Shown here: piece by piece, positions 1 to 5,841 of the stretch
How the letters are laid out: every line of letters begins with the position of its first letter
Numbering within the stretch: position 1 is the stretch's first letter
Source: Oscillospiraceae bacterium
GTDB lineage: Bacteria; Bacillota; Clostridia; Oscillospirales; Oscillospiraceae
Assembly: GCA_009785655.1 (NCBI GenBank)
Contig: WQVW01000106.1
Span: 1 to 6,100, forward strand
Length of the DNA stretch: 6,100 bases
Reading direction: 5' to 3'
Notes under the pieces: generated by a model
The model's input: only the letters and a program-made list of their open reading frames with translations
Database searches by the model: none
Told to the model about the DNA's origin: nothing
Position numbers and translations under genes: made by a program

Positions 1-542
1 GTGGCGACTTTATAGACATCTTTGCCAGCGTCATGATATTGCATTCTGTTTGTGTTGAGCGCGTGTTTCAGCATATCCAAATACTCTGTCAGTTTGCGGG
101 GTTTTTCAAGATACCCAACCCTGCCGTACGAAAACGCCTCCCCGGATGGTAGATATCCGTCTTCTGACAAAAGGGCGGGGGAGTCAATCCCCGCGGCTGC
201 GGCCAGAGCGTCGTTTACCCCGCCTTCAGCCGCGTCAAGATTCGTGTGCATACAGATTGCCGATACGCCGCCGGAGAGCAGTCGGACAATTTTTCTGCCG
301 ATTGTGTCGGTATCAGTGACGCTTTTCAGCGAAAAGAATAGTGGGTGATGAGACACAATCAGTCCCGCGCCGATATCCAGCGCCTCCGATATCACATCGT
401 GCGTTATATCCAGGCTGACAAGGATATTTGAAGCATCGCCCGCCGCCGTCCCGACCAGGAATCCCACATTGTCGAAATCCATCTTCATTTCAACCGGTGC
501 GATGGAGTTCAGGTATTCATATACATCGTTTACACTGATCAA
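1..542 (-). CDS. Nif3-like dinuclear metal-centre protein (YqfO/GTP cyclohydrolase I type 2 family), partial
   Basis: About 180 N-terminal residues are visible; the C-terminal part lies beyond the left edge. The opening residues ISVNDVYEYLNSIAP are typical of Nif3-family N-termini. SHHPLFF (residues 64-70) and CMHTNLDAAEGGVND (97-111) carry the His and Asp residues expected to bind the two metal ions. The start is TTG at 542-540, preceded six bases earlier by a strong AAAGGAGGT site (557-549); no ATG precedes the conserved N-terminus. The TTG overlaps the TGA stop of the upstream trmK-like gene (shared bases 539-542), so translation is probably coupled. In Firmicutes a Nif3-like gene often follows trmK. 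The family is widespread and cytoplasmic, but its exact reaction is not firmly established, and the GTP cyclohydrolase label should be used with care. Identity is confident, function is not. Confidence 0.93.
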   Translation of the reverse strand, partial: MISVNDVYEYLNSIAPVEMKMDFDNVGFLVGTAAGDASNILVSLDITHDVISEALDIGAGLIVSHHPLFFSLKSVTDTDTIGRKIVRLLSGGVSAICMHTNLDAAEGGVNDALAAAAGIDSPALLSEDGYLPSGEAFSYGRVGYLEKPRKLTEYLDMLKHALNTNRMQYHDAGKDVYKVA

Positions 543-1504
543 TTTGCGACCTCCTTTATGTAAGATACCAAAGTCATATTGCTGTTTACCACGACTTCTT
601 CACCTACACGTCTGTATCCGAGCTTTTCATAAAAGTGAATGTTACGCTCTTCCTGCAAGATTGTTTCAAGCTCCCATGTTTCCGCGTCCGGATATCGCGC
701 CTCCACCAGATTCATGGCGATTTGCCCGATTTTCATATCCCTGAATCGCGGCAGAATAAATATGCCGCCAAGTCTGAATCGCGTTGTGTCAAGTTGCCAA
801 GCTGTGCGCACACCGCCGACTATCTCGCCGTCTTTGAGGATGAAGAAATGTTCCCGAGAAGGCGCGCTTATCCGCGCGATAACTTGTGTCAATGATTCTG
901 CGGCCGGACTTGTCTCGTGATCCTGATACTTTTCAAGAAGCGGCGCGTAAGCTTCCACTTGCAGTTTGTGCCATTGTGGGGCGTCAGCAATTGTCAATTT
1001 TTGAAGTTCAATTTTCATATCCACCCCGGCGAGAATGACAGTGTATAGTTTATCTCTGTCGCTCACAGTTGATGTGTCGCGTATGGTGTAGCCGTTTTCG
1101 ATGAGGAAATCGTGCAATTTATCCAGCTTTGTCTGCGGTTGCAATATAAGCCTTACACGCTGTTGCCGCAGCCATGGTGCGGCGGCGATGATGCCTGCGA
1201 TATTTTCCCCGCCGATGCCGGAGATGACAACTGTATCAACCTCACGTTCGCCGACTCCGTCAAGTCCCGGGGCTGTGACGAATTTGATTCTGTTTTCCAC
1301 ACCATATTTTGCGGCTGTTCGCCGCGCGGAGGCAAGCGAACCTGCGCTGATGTCCGAGGCGATGATAGTGCTGGCGATATTGTGCTGGGCGAGATATACA
1401 GGCAAAAATCCATGATCGGTGCCGATATCAGCCACTGCCGCGCCTTTTTCGATATAATCCGCAATCACACCGAGTCTTTTGGGGAGTTTAAGTAACCGTT
1501 CCAT
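539..1504 (-). CDS. trmK: TrmK-type tRNA (adenine-22-N1) methyltransferase fused to a GNAT acetyltransferase domain
   Basis: This 321-residue protein has two domains. Residues 1-161 match the Rossmann methyltransferase of TrmK, which uses S-adenosylmethionine to methylate N1 of A22 in tRNA: DIGTDHG at 26-32 (SAM loop), ASDIS at 49-53, GIGGE at 96-100 and LQPQ at 121-124. TrmK normally ends in a coiled-coil domain, giving about 230 residues. Here that region is absent and a GNAT domain begins at Met163. It has a motif-A-like stretch ILPRFRDMKIG (250-260) and the terminal motif NIHFYEKLGYRRVGEE (288-303). The acetylation substrate is unknown. The start is ATG at 1504-1502, with AAGGA six bases upstream. 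The open frame continues 24 codons further, but those codons run through a hairpin and are rejected. The next gene, Nif3-like, overlaps by 4 bases. The gene symbol applies to the N-terminal domain only. Confidence 0.9.
   Translation of the reverse strand: MERLLKLPKRLGVIADYIEKGAAVADIGTDHGFLPVYLAQHNIASTIIASDISAGSLASARRTAAKYGVENRIKFVTAPGLDGVGEREVDTVVISGIGGENIAGIIAAAPWLRQQRVRLILQPQTKLDKLHDFLIENGYTIRDTSTVSDRDKLYTVILAGVDMKIELQKLTIADAPQWHKLQVEAYAPLLEKYQDHETSPAAESLTQVIARISAPSREHFFILKDGEIVGGVRTAWQLDTTRFRLGGIFILPRFRDMKIGQIAMNLVEARYPDAETWELETILQEERNIHFYEKLGYRRVGEEVVVNSNMTLVSYIKEVAN
543..557 (-). promoter_or_regulatory. Ribosome-binding site that sets the TTG start of the Nif3-like gene
   Basis: On the minus strand AAAGGAGGT (557-549) is followed by the six bases CGCAAA and then TTG. 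The site lies inside the last codons of the trmK-like gene. It is the best Shine-Dalgarno match in the left third of the window and supports a TTG start overlapping the upstream TGA. Confidence 0.85.
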
Positions 1505-1523
1505 ACTCTTTCCTTTGCGTATC

Positions 1524-1564
1524 AAAACAGCGGGCGCACTTTTAATACGTGCGCCCGCTGTTTT
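1524..1564 (-). terminator. Intrinsic terminator or attenuator between the DUF1858 gene and trmK
   Basis: A perfect 16-bp inverted repeat (AAAACAGCGGGCGCAC and its complement) surrounds a nine-base loop. Read on the minus strand it starts 11 bases after the DUF1858 stop codon and ends in TTTT followed by GATACG, so the U-tract is short. Only about seven bases separate it from the trmK ribosome site, leaving no room for a promoter. It therefore probably terminates most of the DUF1858 transcript while some read-through feeds trmK. The A/T arms make it symmetrical, but no plus-strand gene ends here. Confidence 0.8.
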
Positions 1565-1575
1565 AGCATTTGCCA

Positions 1576-1785
1576 CTATTGTTTCAGCGCGTTTAGTTTT
1601 GCCAACAGTTCGTTTGTGTCAACATTGTGCGCCTGACATGCTTCGTCAAGCGTTTCTGTGTTGGCCATTGCACAGCCCATGCAGTGCATTCCGATAGATT
1701 GCAGCAGCGGAATCGCGGCTTCGGCGATATCCATATCCAATATATCTGCGATGATTGTATCCTTGGTAACTTGAGTCATTTCCAT
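1576..1785 (-). CDS. DUF1858 small redox-disulfide domain protein
   Basis: This 69-residue protein is a complete single-domain member of the DUF1858 family, also called the hybrid-cluster-protein-associated redox disulfide domain. The hallmark is GMHCMGCAM (32-40), with the pair C35/C38 before a helix, followed by TETLDEACQAHNVD (43-56) carrying a third cysteine, C50. A redox or metal/sulfur-handling role is inferred from the CxxC and family association; no reaction is known. It acts in the cytoplasm (no signal peptide or membrane segment). A GGAGGT site (1795-1790) lies only three bases before ATG 1785, but nine bases before a second in-frame ATG at 1779, so the true protein may be 67 residues. 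A near-consensus promoter lies upstream and a hairpin terminator directly downstream, so it may be mostly monocistronic. No hybrid-cluster protein gene is in the window. Confidence 0.9.
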   Translation of the reverse strand: MEMTQVTKDTIIADILDMDIAEAAIPLLQSIGMHCMGCAMANTETLDEACQAHNVDTNELLAKLNALKQ

Positions 1786-1832
1786 TGAACCTCCATATAT
1801 TTTGGTTGTTTTATTTTATAAACATTACATCT

Positions 1833-1861
1833 ATTATATACGCTTCCGCCGCCATTTTCAA
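1833..1861 (-). promoter_or_regulatory. Sigma-A-type promoter for the DUF1858 (and probably trmK/Nif3) transcript
   Basis: On the minus strand TTGAAA (1861-1856) and a perfect TATAAT (1838-1833) are separated by exactly 17 bases. Transcription should begin near 1826, giving a leader of about 40 bases before the DUF1858 start. This is the best promoter match I see in the window. Confidence 0.85.
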
Positions 1862-1871
1862 TATATTTCTG

Positions 1872-1900
1872 TTGCGTAATTTAATTATTTGGTGTAGTAT
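1872..1900 (+). promoter_or_regulatory. Probable sigma-A-type promoter for the ECF S component-coaX operon
   Basis: TTGCGT (1872-1877) and TAGTAT (1895-1900) are 17 bases apart, with four of six consensus matches each. Transcription would begin near 1907, leaving a leader of about 50 bases. It is back to back with the minus-strand promoter, with only ten bases between the two -35 elements, so the promoters could influence each other. Confidence 0.6.
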
Positions 1901-1958
1901 ATTCAATGCGCCGCATCCTACGATAGGGAGGAGTGGCAGCAAGGAGGAATTTTTTATT

Positions 1959-2558
1959 ATGAAAGACACAAAAAAGATGGTACAATTGGCCGTACTTGTC
2001 GCAATCATCGCAATCATGGCGTTCACGCCGCTTGGGTTTCTCAGAGTGGGAGTTGTTGAAATCACACTTATGATGATTCCCGTGGCAGTCGCCGCTATTG
2101 TTGTCGGCCCCGCAGGCGGGGCTATCGCAGGCGGGGCTTTCGGAATCACAAGCTTCATACAGTGCTTTGGGATAAGCCCGTTCGGAACCGCGCTTATGAA
2201 CATTAACCCATTCTATACATTTATTTTGACCATAGTTACGCGCATACTTGCCGGGTGGATTCCCGGACTTATTTACAAGGCGCTGGTCAAGACAGGGAAT
2301 AAGACAGTCTCGGTAATGGCGGCAAGTATCGCGGCGCCTGTTATGAACACTGTGCTGTTTGTTGGGACGCTGATTTTGCTTTTCGGCCAAACTGAGTTTA
2401 TTAGGGGTTTTGGAGAGACAGCGTGGCAGGTAGTCACATTTCTTGTGGGATTAAACGCGCTTATAGAGCTTGGGGTCGGCTTTGTCGCCGGCACCGCTAT
2501 CAGCAGATCTCTCGTGCACTTTTTCCCCGATAGAAAGTCTATGACTGAAAAAGGATAG
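1959..2558 (+). CDS. ECF transporter S component, probably for pantothenate
   Basis: A very hydrophobic 199-residue protein with about six membrane segments (roughly residues 7-24, 34-50, 52-68, 85-106, 117-142 and 157-181). This is the size and shape of an energy-coupling-factor S component, the substrate-binding membrane subunit that works with a shared EcfT/EcfA1/EcfA2 module encoded elsewhere. The RVGVVEITLMMIPV segment (29-42) and the glycine-rich stretch PAGGAIAGGAFG (51-62) fit the family. Substrate assignment rests on context: the pantothenate kinase gene starts seven bases after the stop, so a PanT-like vitamin B5 uptake role is the best inference. The start is ATG 1959, with AAGGAGGAA at 1941-1949; an open frame reaching back to 1785 crosses the promoter region and is not real. 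No ATPase or EcfT gene is present in the window. Confidence 0.88.
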   Translation: MKDTKKMVQLAVLVAIIAIMAFTPLGFLRVGVVEITLMMIPVAVAAIVVGPAGGAIAGGAFGITSFIQCFGISPFGTALMNINPFYTFILTIVTRILAGWIPGLIYKALVKTGNKTVSVMAASIAAPVMNTVLFVGTLILLFGQTEFIRGFGETAWQVVTFLVGLNALIELGVGFVAGTAISRSLVHFFPDRKSMTEKG

Positions 2559-2565
2559 TGAGCAT

Positions 2566-3336
2566 ATGATACTTGCAATCGACGTCGGCAACTCAAACAT
2601 TGTTATCGGGTGCATTGATGGTGCGGAGATATCCTTTGTTTTTAGGATGTCAACCAGCATCCCCAAAACAGCGGATGAGTATGCGTCCGGTATCAAAAGC
2701 ATACTGGACTTTCACGGCGTTGCGCGTGAGGAAATCAAGGGTGCTGTGATATCTTCGGTTGTGCCGCCGCTGACGGGCGTGCTGAGACAGGCCGCGAAAA
2801 TGTTGGCAGGCGTCGGCGCGATTGTTGTTGGTTCAGGGATTAAAACAGGTATGAACATATTGATCGACGACCCGGCGCAGCTCGGCGCTGATATGGTCGC
2901 CACGGCAGTCGGCGCAATTTCGACATACAAGCCGCCGGTGATTATCGTAGACATGGGTACGGCGACAAAGCTGACAGTGCTTGATAAAAATGGAAGCTTT
3001 ATAGGGGGCGCGATTATGCCCGGTGTCGCGCTCTCTATGAACGCACTATCAGTCGGCACATCGCAGTTGCCGAAAGTGCCGATTGAAGCGCCGCCGAAAT
3101 ACATCTGTGCCAACACGATAGACTGCATGAAAAGCGGTGCGATATATGGCGCGGCGGCAATGATTGACGGCATGACGGCGCGTTTTGAAGAGGAACTCGG
3201 CGAACCGGCGAGCCTAGTCGCCACCGGCGGCCTCTCCAGCGCGGTATACACCCACTGCAAGCGCGAAATTGCGTTTGACCCGAACCTGATTCTACGTGGG
3301 CTTGGGATAATCTATGAGAAGAACAAGCGGAAATAG
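2566..3336 (+). CDS. coaX: Type III pantothenate kinase CoaX
   Basis: CoaX phosphorylates pantothenate with ATP, the first committed step of coenzyme A synthesis, in the cytoplasm. The 256-residue length is normal for the family. It has the ASKHA-fold signatures: DVGNSN at 6-11 (phosphate loop), QLGADMVATAVGA at 105-117, DMGTATKLT at 129-137 with the expected acidic D129, GGAIMPG at 147-153, and ATGGLSS near the C-terminus. The family's common GADR motif reads GADM here; I infer lineage variation rather than inactivation. The start is ATG 2566, with AAGGA about ten bases upstream inside the end of the transporter gene. The seven-base gap to that gene indicates one transcript, and a strong hairpin terminator follows the stop by ten bases. 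Type III enzymes are generally not inhibited by coenzyme A, as known for the family. Confidence 0.96.
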   Translation: MILAIDVGNSNIVIGCIDGAEISFVFRMSTSIPKTADEYASGIKSILDFHGVAREEIKGAVISSVVPPLTGVLRQAAKMLAGVGAIVVGSGIKTGMNILIDDPAQLGADMVATAVGAISTYKPPVIIVDMGTATKLTVLDKNGSFIGGAIMPGVALSMNALSVGTSQLPKVPIEAPPKYICANTIDCMKSGAIYGAAAMIDGMTARFEEELGEPASLVATGGLSSAVYTHCKREIAFDPNLILRGLGIIYEKNKRK

Positions 3337-3345
3337 TTGCGGGGA

Positions 3346-3379
3346 AAAACACCCGCCGACCGCAGTCGGCGGGTGTTTT
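3346..3379 (+). terminator. Intrinsic terminator of the ECF S component-coaX operon
   Basis: A perfect 15-bp stem (AAAACACCCGCCGAC with its complement) closes a four-base CGCA loop and ends in TTTTGTTTAT. It lies ten bases after the coaX stop. The GC-rich upper stem and T-rich tail make this a convincing Rho-independent terminator. Confidence 0.93.
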
Positions 3380-3419
3380 GTTTATACGTAGAAAATTTAC
3401 ATAATTGGAGGAATGCAAA

Positions 3420-3794
3420 ATGGAATTATGGCGATTTCTTAGCCTAAACTTAATTATCCCGCTCGTAATGGTTGTGGCGGGCATTTGTTTTAGAAATGGT
3501 TTGCCAAGGAAAGTGAACTGGTGGGCTGGGTACAGAACGCCAATGGCCTGCAAAAATCAAGAAACTTGGGTGTTCGCGCATAAATATTTGTCGAAAATAT
3601 GGATTCCGCTTGGCCTTATATTCCTTATTATTTCCATTGGAGCTACGATTTTTGCAGAACGCGGCACATTTGCGCCTGAGACTTTGCCATGGATTGCAGG
3701 AGCGCAATTACTTGTTTTTTTCTTAGTAACTTTCATACCTACCGAAATAGCACTGAGAAAAGCATTTGATAAAAACGGAGAACGCAGACGGTAA
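3420..3794 (+). CDS. SdpI-family small membrane protein
   Basis: A 124-residue protein with three predicted membrane helices (about 7-24, 60-79 and 90-107). Between helices 1 and 2 lies WWAGYRTPMACKNQETWVFAH (34-54), which matches the SdpI/YfhL family signature (GYRTP, a charged residue, then ETW and AH/AN). In Bacillus subtilis SdpI gives immunity to the SdpC toxin and acts as a signal-transducing sensor. Most family members stand alone and have no known partner, and no toxin gene is seen here, so immunity is not claimed. The start is ATG 3420, with GGAGG (3407-3411) eight bases before it; an in-frame TTG at 3405 overlaps that site and is rejected. No clear promoter lies between the coaX terminator and the gene. 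Base composition is noticeably more AT-rich than in coaX, which is compatible with a separate history. Confidence 0.82.
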   Translation: MELWRFLSLNLIIPLVMVVAGICFRNGLPRKVNWWAGYRTPMACKNQETWVFAHKYLSKIWIPLGLIFLIISIGATIFAERGTFAPETLPWIAGAQLLVFFLVTFIPTEIALRKAFDKNGERRR

Positions 3795-3924
3795 GCGAAA
3801 CGTCGCAAGGTACTCGAACGTTGTGAGCAGAGAAGCGAATAAGCATTATGCGCATTTGCGTATTGCGACGCGACGACCGGAGTACACAAAATAAACAACT
3901 AATAAAAAATATAGGTGAACAAAC
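3795..3924. other. Non-coding spacer with inverted repeats upstream of the ABC-F gene
   Basis: No credible gene is seen in these 130 bases. CGTCGCAA (3801-3808) is the exact complement of TTGCGACG (3863-3870), and GTACTC (3810-3815) of GAGTAC (3880-3885); the two pairs interleave rather than nest. The segment also contains ATGCGCAT (3848-3855), a perfect palindrome, and AATAAGCA/TGCGTATT, which pair with one mismatch. The last 35 bases are AT-rich and end with AGGTG (3913-3917), the ABC-F ribosome site. It could be a regulatory leader or a dispersed intergenic repeat. I find no convincing promoter. Confidence 0.5.
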
Positions 3925-5523
3925 ATGATAACTGTAAACAATTTAAGTCTGCAATTCGGCGGGACAACGCTGTTTTCACGCGTGGATTTGCAATTCACAG
4001 CAGGGAACTGCTATGGTGTCATCGGCGCGAACGGCGCGGGGAAATCGACGTTTTTGAAAATCTTGGCAGGGGAGACGGATTACACAAGCGGCAGTGTTGA
4101 ATTAAAGCCGGATGTGCGCATGTCAGTCCTCAAACAGGATCAAAACATGTATGATGATTACACCGTTATCGAGACGGTGATTATGGGTAATGCCCGGCTT
4201 TTCGAGTGCGGCAAGGAAAAAGACGCGCTGTACTTGAAAGAAGATTTCAGCGATGAAGACGGCATCCGCGCCGCTGAGCTTGAGGAAGAGTATGCCGAGC
4301 TTGGGGGATGGGAAGCGGAATCAAACGCATCTCAGCTGTTGCAGGGGCTTGGTATCCCGACCGAGCTGCATGAAGCGCAGATGAGCACGATGGAGCCGCG
4401 CCAGAAAGTCAAAGCACTGCTGGCACAGGCATTGTTCGGCTCGCCGGATATTATTCTGCTGGACGAGCCGACGAACAACCTGGACGTCAACTCCGTCGTC
4501 TGGCTGGAGGATTTTCTGATGGACTATGAGGGGACGGTCATCGTCGTTTCGCATGATCGTTTCTTTTTAAATACAGTCTGTACGCATATTGTGGATATCG
4601 ACTTCGGCAAAATAAAAATGTATGTCGGTAACTACGATTTCTGGTATGATTCAAGCCAGCTTATGCAACGGCTACTTCGGGAACAGAACAAGAAGAGTGA
4701 AGATAAAATCCGTGAGTTGGAGGAGTTTATCCGCCGGTTCTCGGCGAATAAATCCAAGTCACGCCAAGCAACGTCTCGCCGCAAGTTGATTGAGAAAATC
4801 TCATTAGAAGATATGCCGGCGTCCACGCGTAAATATCCGTGGGTTGGGTTCAAGATGGAGCGCGAGCCGGGGAAAGACAGGCTGTTCGTCACCGATGTAT
4901 CCAAAACCATTGACGGCGTGAAGGTTCTGGACAAAGTCAGCTTCATCATGGGCAAAGATGACAAGATTGCGTTTATCGGCGATAACGAGATTGCGATAAC
5001 GACAATGTTCAAAATCTTGGCGGGTGAGATAGAGCCCGACGAGGGCGAAGTCAAATGGGGAGTATCCACCACACAGGCGTATTTTCCGAACGATAACTCG
5101 GAGTATTTTGATGACAGTGATCTCAGCATTATGGACTGGATGCGCCAGTTCTCTGAAGATAAGCGCGAGAGTTATCTGCGCACATTCTTGGGACGCATGA
5201 TCTTCACTGGAGATGACGTTTACAAGCAGGTAAAAGTGTTGTCCGGCGGTGAGAAGGTGCGTTGTATGCTCTCGAAGATGATGCTATCCGGCGCCAGTGT
5301 GCTACTGCTTGACCAGCCGACCAATCACCTAGACTTGGAAAGCGTGGCCGCGCTGAACAACGGCATGTCCGGTTTCAACGGAAACATAATCTTCACAACG
5401 CACGACCATCAGTTGATACAGACGGTCGCGAACCGGATCATAGAGTTCAAAGACGGCGGCATTATCGACCGGGCGATGACTTATGATGAGTATATTGAGA
5501 GTATGAAAGCGGCAGATAAGTAA
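3925..5523 (+). CDS. ABC-F family ATPase, YbiT-like ribosome-associated factor
   Basis: This 532-residue protein has two ABC domains in tandem and no membrane segment, as in the ABC-F family, whose members bind the ribosomal E site and help stalled or early translation. Domain 1: Walker A GANGAGKST (34-42), a degenerate signature TMEPRQ (155-160), Walker B IILLDEP (176-182) and switch His210. A charged, coiled-coil linker (about 245-300) corresponds to the P-site-reaching element. Domain 2: Walker A altered to GDNEIAITT (352-360), intact signature LSGGE (439-443), Walker B LLLDQP (460-465) with Gln464 in place of the catalytic Glu, and His493. Site A1/B1/signature 2 is canonical; the other is degenerate at every element. 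The start is ATG 3925, with AGGTG seven bases before. Length and linker suggest YbiT/YkpA-like rather than EttA. Whether it protects against an antibiotic cannot be told from sequence. Confidence 0.92.
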   Translation: MITVNNLSLQFGGTTLFSRVDLQFTAGNCYGVIGANGAGKSTFLKILAGETDYTSGSVELKPDVRMSVLKQDQNMYDDYTVIETVIMGNARLFECGKEKDALYLKEDFSDEDGIRAAELEEEYAELGGWEAESNASQLLQGLGIPTELHEAQMSTMEPRQKVKALLAQALFGSPDIILLDEPTNNLDVNSVVWLEDFLMDYEGTVIVVSHDRFFLNTVCTHIVDIDFGKIKMYVGNYDFWYDSSQLMQRLLREQNKKSEDKIRELEEFIRRFSANKSKSRQATSRRKLIEKISLEDMPASTRKYPWVGFKMEREPGKDRLFVTDVSKTIDGVKVLDKVSFIMGKDDKIAFIGDNEIAITTMFKILAGEIEPDEGEVKWGVSTTQAYFPNDNSEYFDDSDLSIMDWMRQFSEDKRESYLRTFLGRMIFTGDDVYKQVKVLSGGEKVRCMLSKMMLSGASVLLLDQPTNHLDLESVAALNNGMSGFNGNIIFTTHDHQLIQTVANRIIEFKDGGIIDRAMTYDEYIESMKAADK

Positions 5524-5539
5524 TTCAACCACTTGAAAG

Positions 5540-5568
5540 AAAGCTCCCCGCCAATGGCGGGGAGCTTT
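5540..5568. terminator. Bidirectional terminator shared by the ABC-F and XRE genes
   Basis: A perfect 13-bp stem (AAAGCTCCCCGCC with its complement) encloses the three-base loop AAT. On the plus strand it ends TTTTA, 16 bases after the ABC-F stop. On the minus strand it ends TTTCTTTC, just beyond the XRE gene stop at 5577. It suits both convergent genes, better for the plus strand. Confidence 0.88.
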
Positions 5569-5576
5569 TAGTGTGT

Positions 5577-5825
5577 CTACTCGTAACGCTCTAGATCGGC
5601 GAAAAAATTCTGAATGGGCGTGCGATACATTTCCGCCAATGCAAGAAGGACGCTTACCCGGATATTATATTTACCCAATTCCATTTGCGATATGATTTCT
5701 CTGCTAATATCTAGTCCTTGAATCTGTAATTTAGCAGCGACATTTTCTTGAGATAATTGTGATTCTGCTCTATACTTTTTCAGATTCACGCCAATAGAAA
5801 TATCTTGCTTCAACCTGTTAGCCAT
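5577..5825 (-). CDS. XRE-family helix-turn-helix transcriptional regulator
   Basis: An 82-residue single-domain DNA-binding protein. LSQENVAAKL (24-33) is the first part of a Cro/C1-type helix-turn-helix and ISREIISQMELGK (40-52) the recognition part. The turn between them (QIQGLD) is a few residues longer than in lambda-type members, a variant I recognise from clostridial XRE proteins. The C-terminal helix LLALAEMYRTPIQNFF (60-75) is typical of the family and no effector domain follows. The start is ATG 5825, with AGGTGA (minus strand) five bases upstream; the frame stays open 12 codons further, but that stretch covers the putative operator. It is divergent from a small ribbon-helix-helix-like gene and convergent with the ABC-F gene, sharing its terminator. 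It probably represses its own promoter and the divergent one through the TGGAA sites; this is inference. Confidence 0.88.
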   Translation of the reverse strand: MANRLKQDISIGVNLKKYRAESQLSQENVAAKLQIQGLDISREIISQMELGKYNIRVSVLLALAEMYRTPIQNFFADLERYE

Positions 5826-5841
5826 ACAATTCACCTGTTTT

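Noticed and set aside
52..348. Plus-strand open frames over the Nif3-like and trmK genes (such as 52-348, 469-744 and 1112-1495).
   Set aside because: They lie opposite recognised genes, lack ribosome sites and have compositions typical of antisense shadows.
1016..1018. Internal ATG as a separate start for the GNAT domain.
   Set aside because: The GGGGTGG stretch upstream leaves only about two bases before the ATG, too close for a good ribosome site, and no stop separates the domains in this frame. A single fused protein is the simpler reading, though internal initiation is not excluded.
1505..1576. A 24-residue N-terminal extension of the TrmK-GNAT protein starting at 1576.
   Set aside because: It would be encoded by the perfect hairpin and would overlap the DUF1858 stop codon. 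ATG 1504 has a well-spaced ribosome site and begins the conserved TrmK N-terminus.
1594..1622. Consensus TTGACA at 1622-1617 on the minus strand as a trmK promoter inside the DUF1858 gene.
   Set aside because: No acceptable -10 hexamer occurs 16-19 bases downstream.
1785..1958. A 58-residue extension of the ECF S component, starting at 1785.
   Set aside because: It spans both divergent promoters and has no ribosome site, while ATG 1959 has AAGGAGGAA at proper distance.
3378..3405. Possible promoter for the SdpI-family gene (TTGTTT with CATAAT).
   Set aside because: The -35 is poor, and transcription would begin within or after the ribosome-binding site at 3407-3411.
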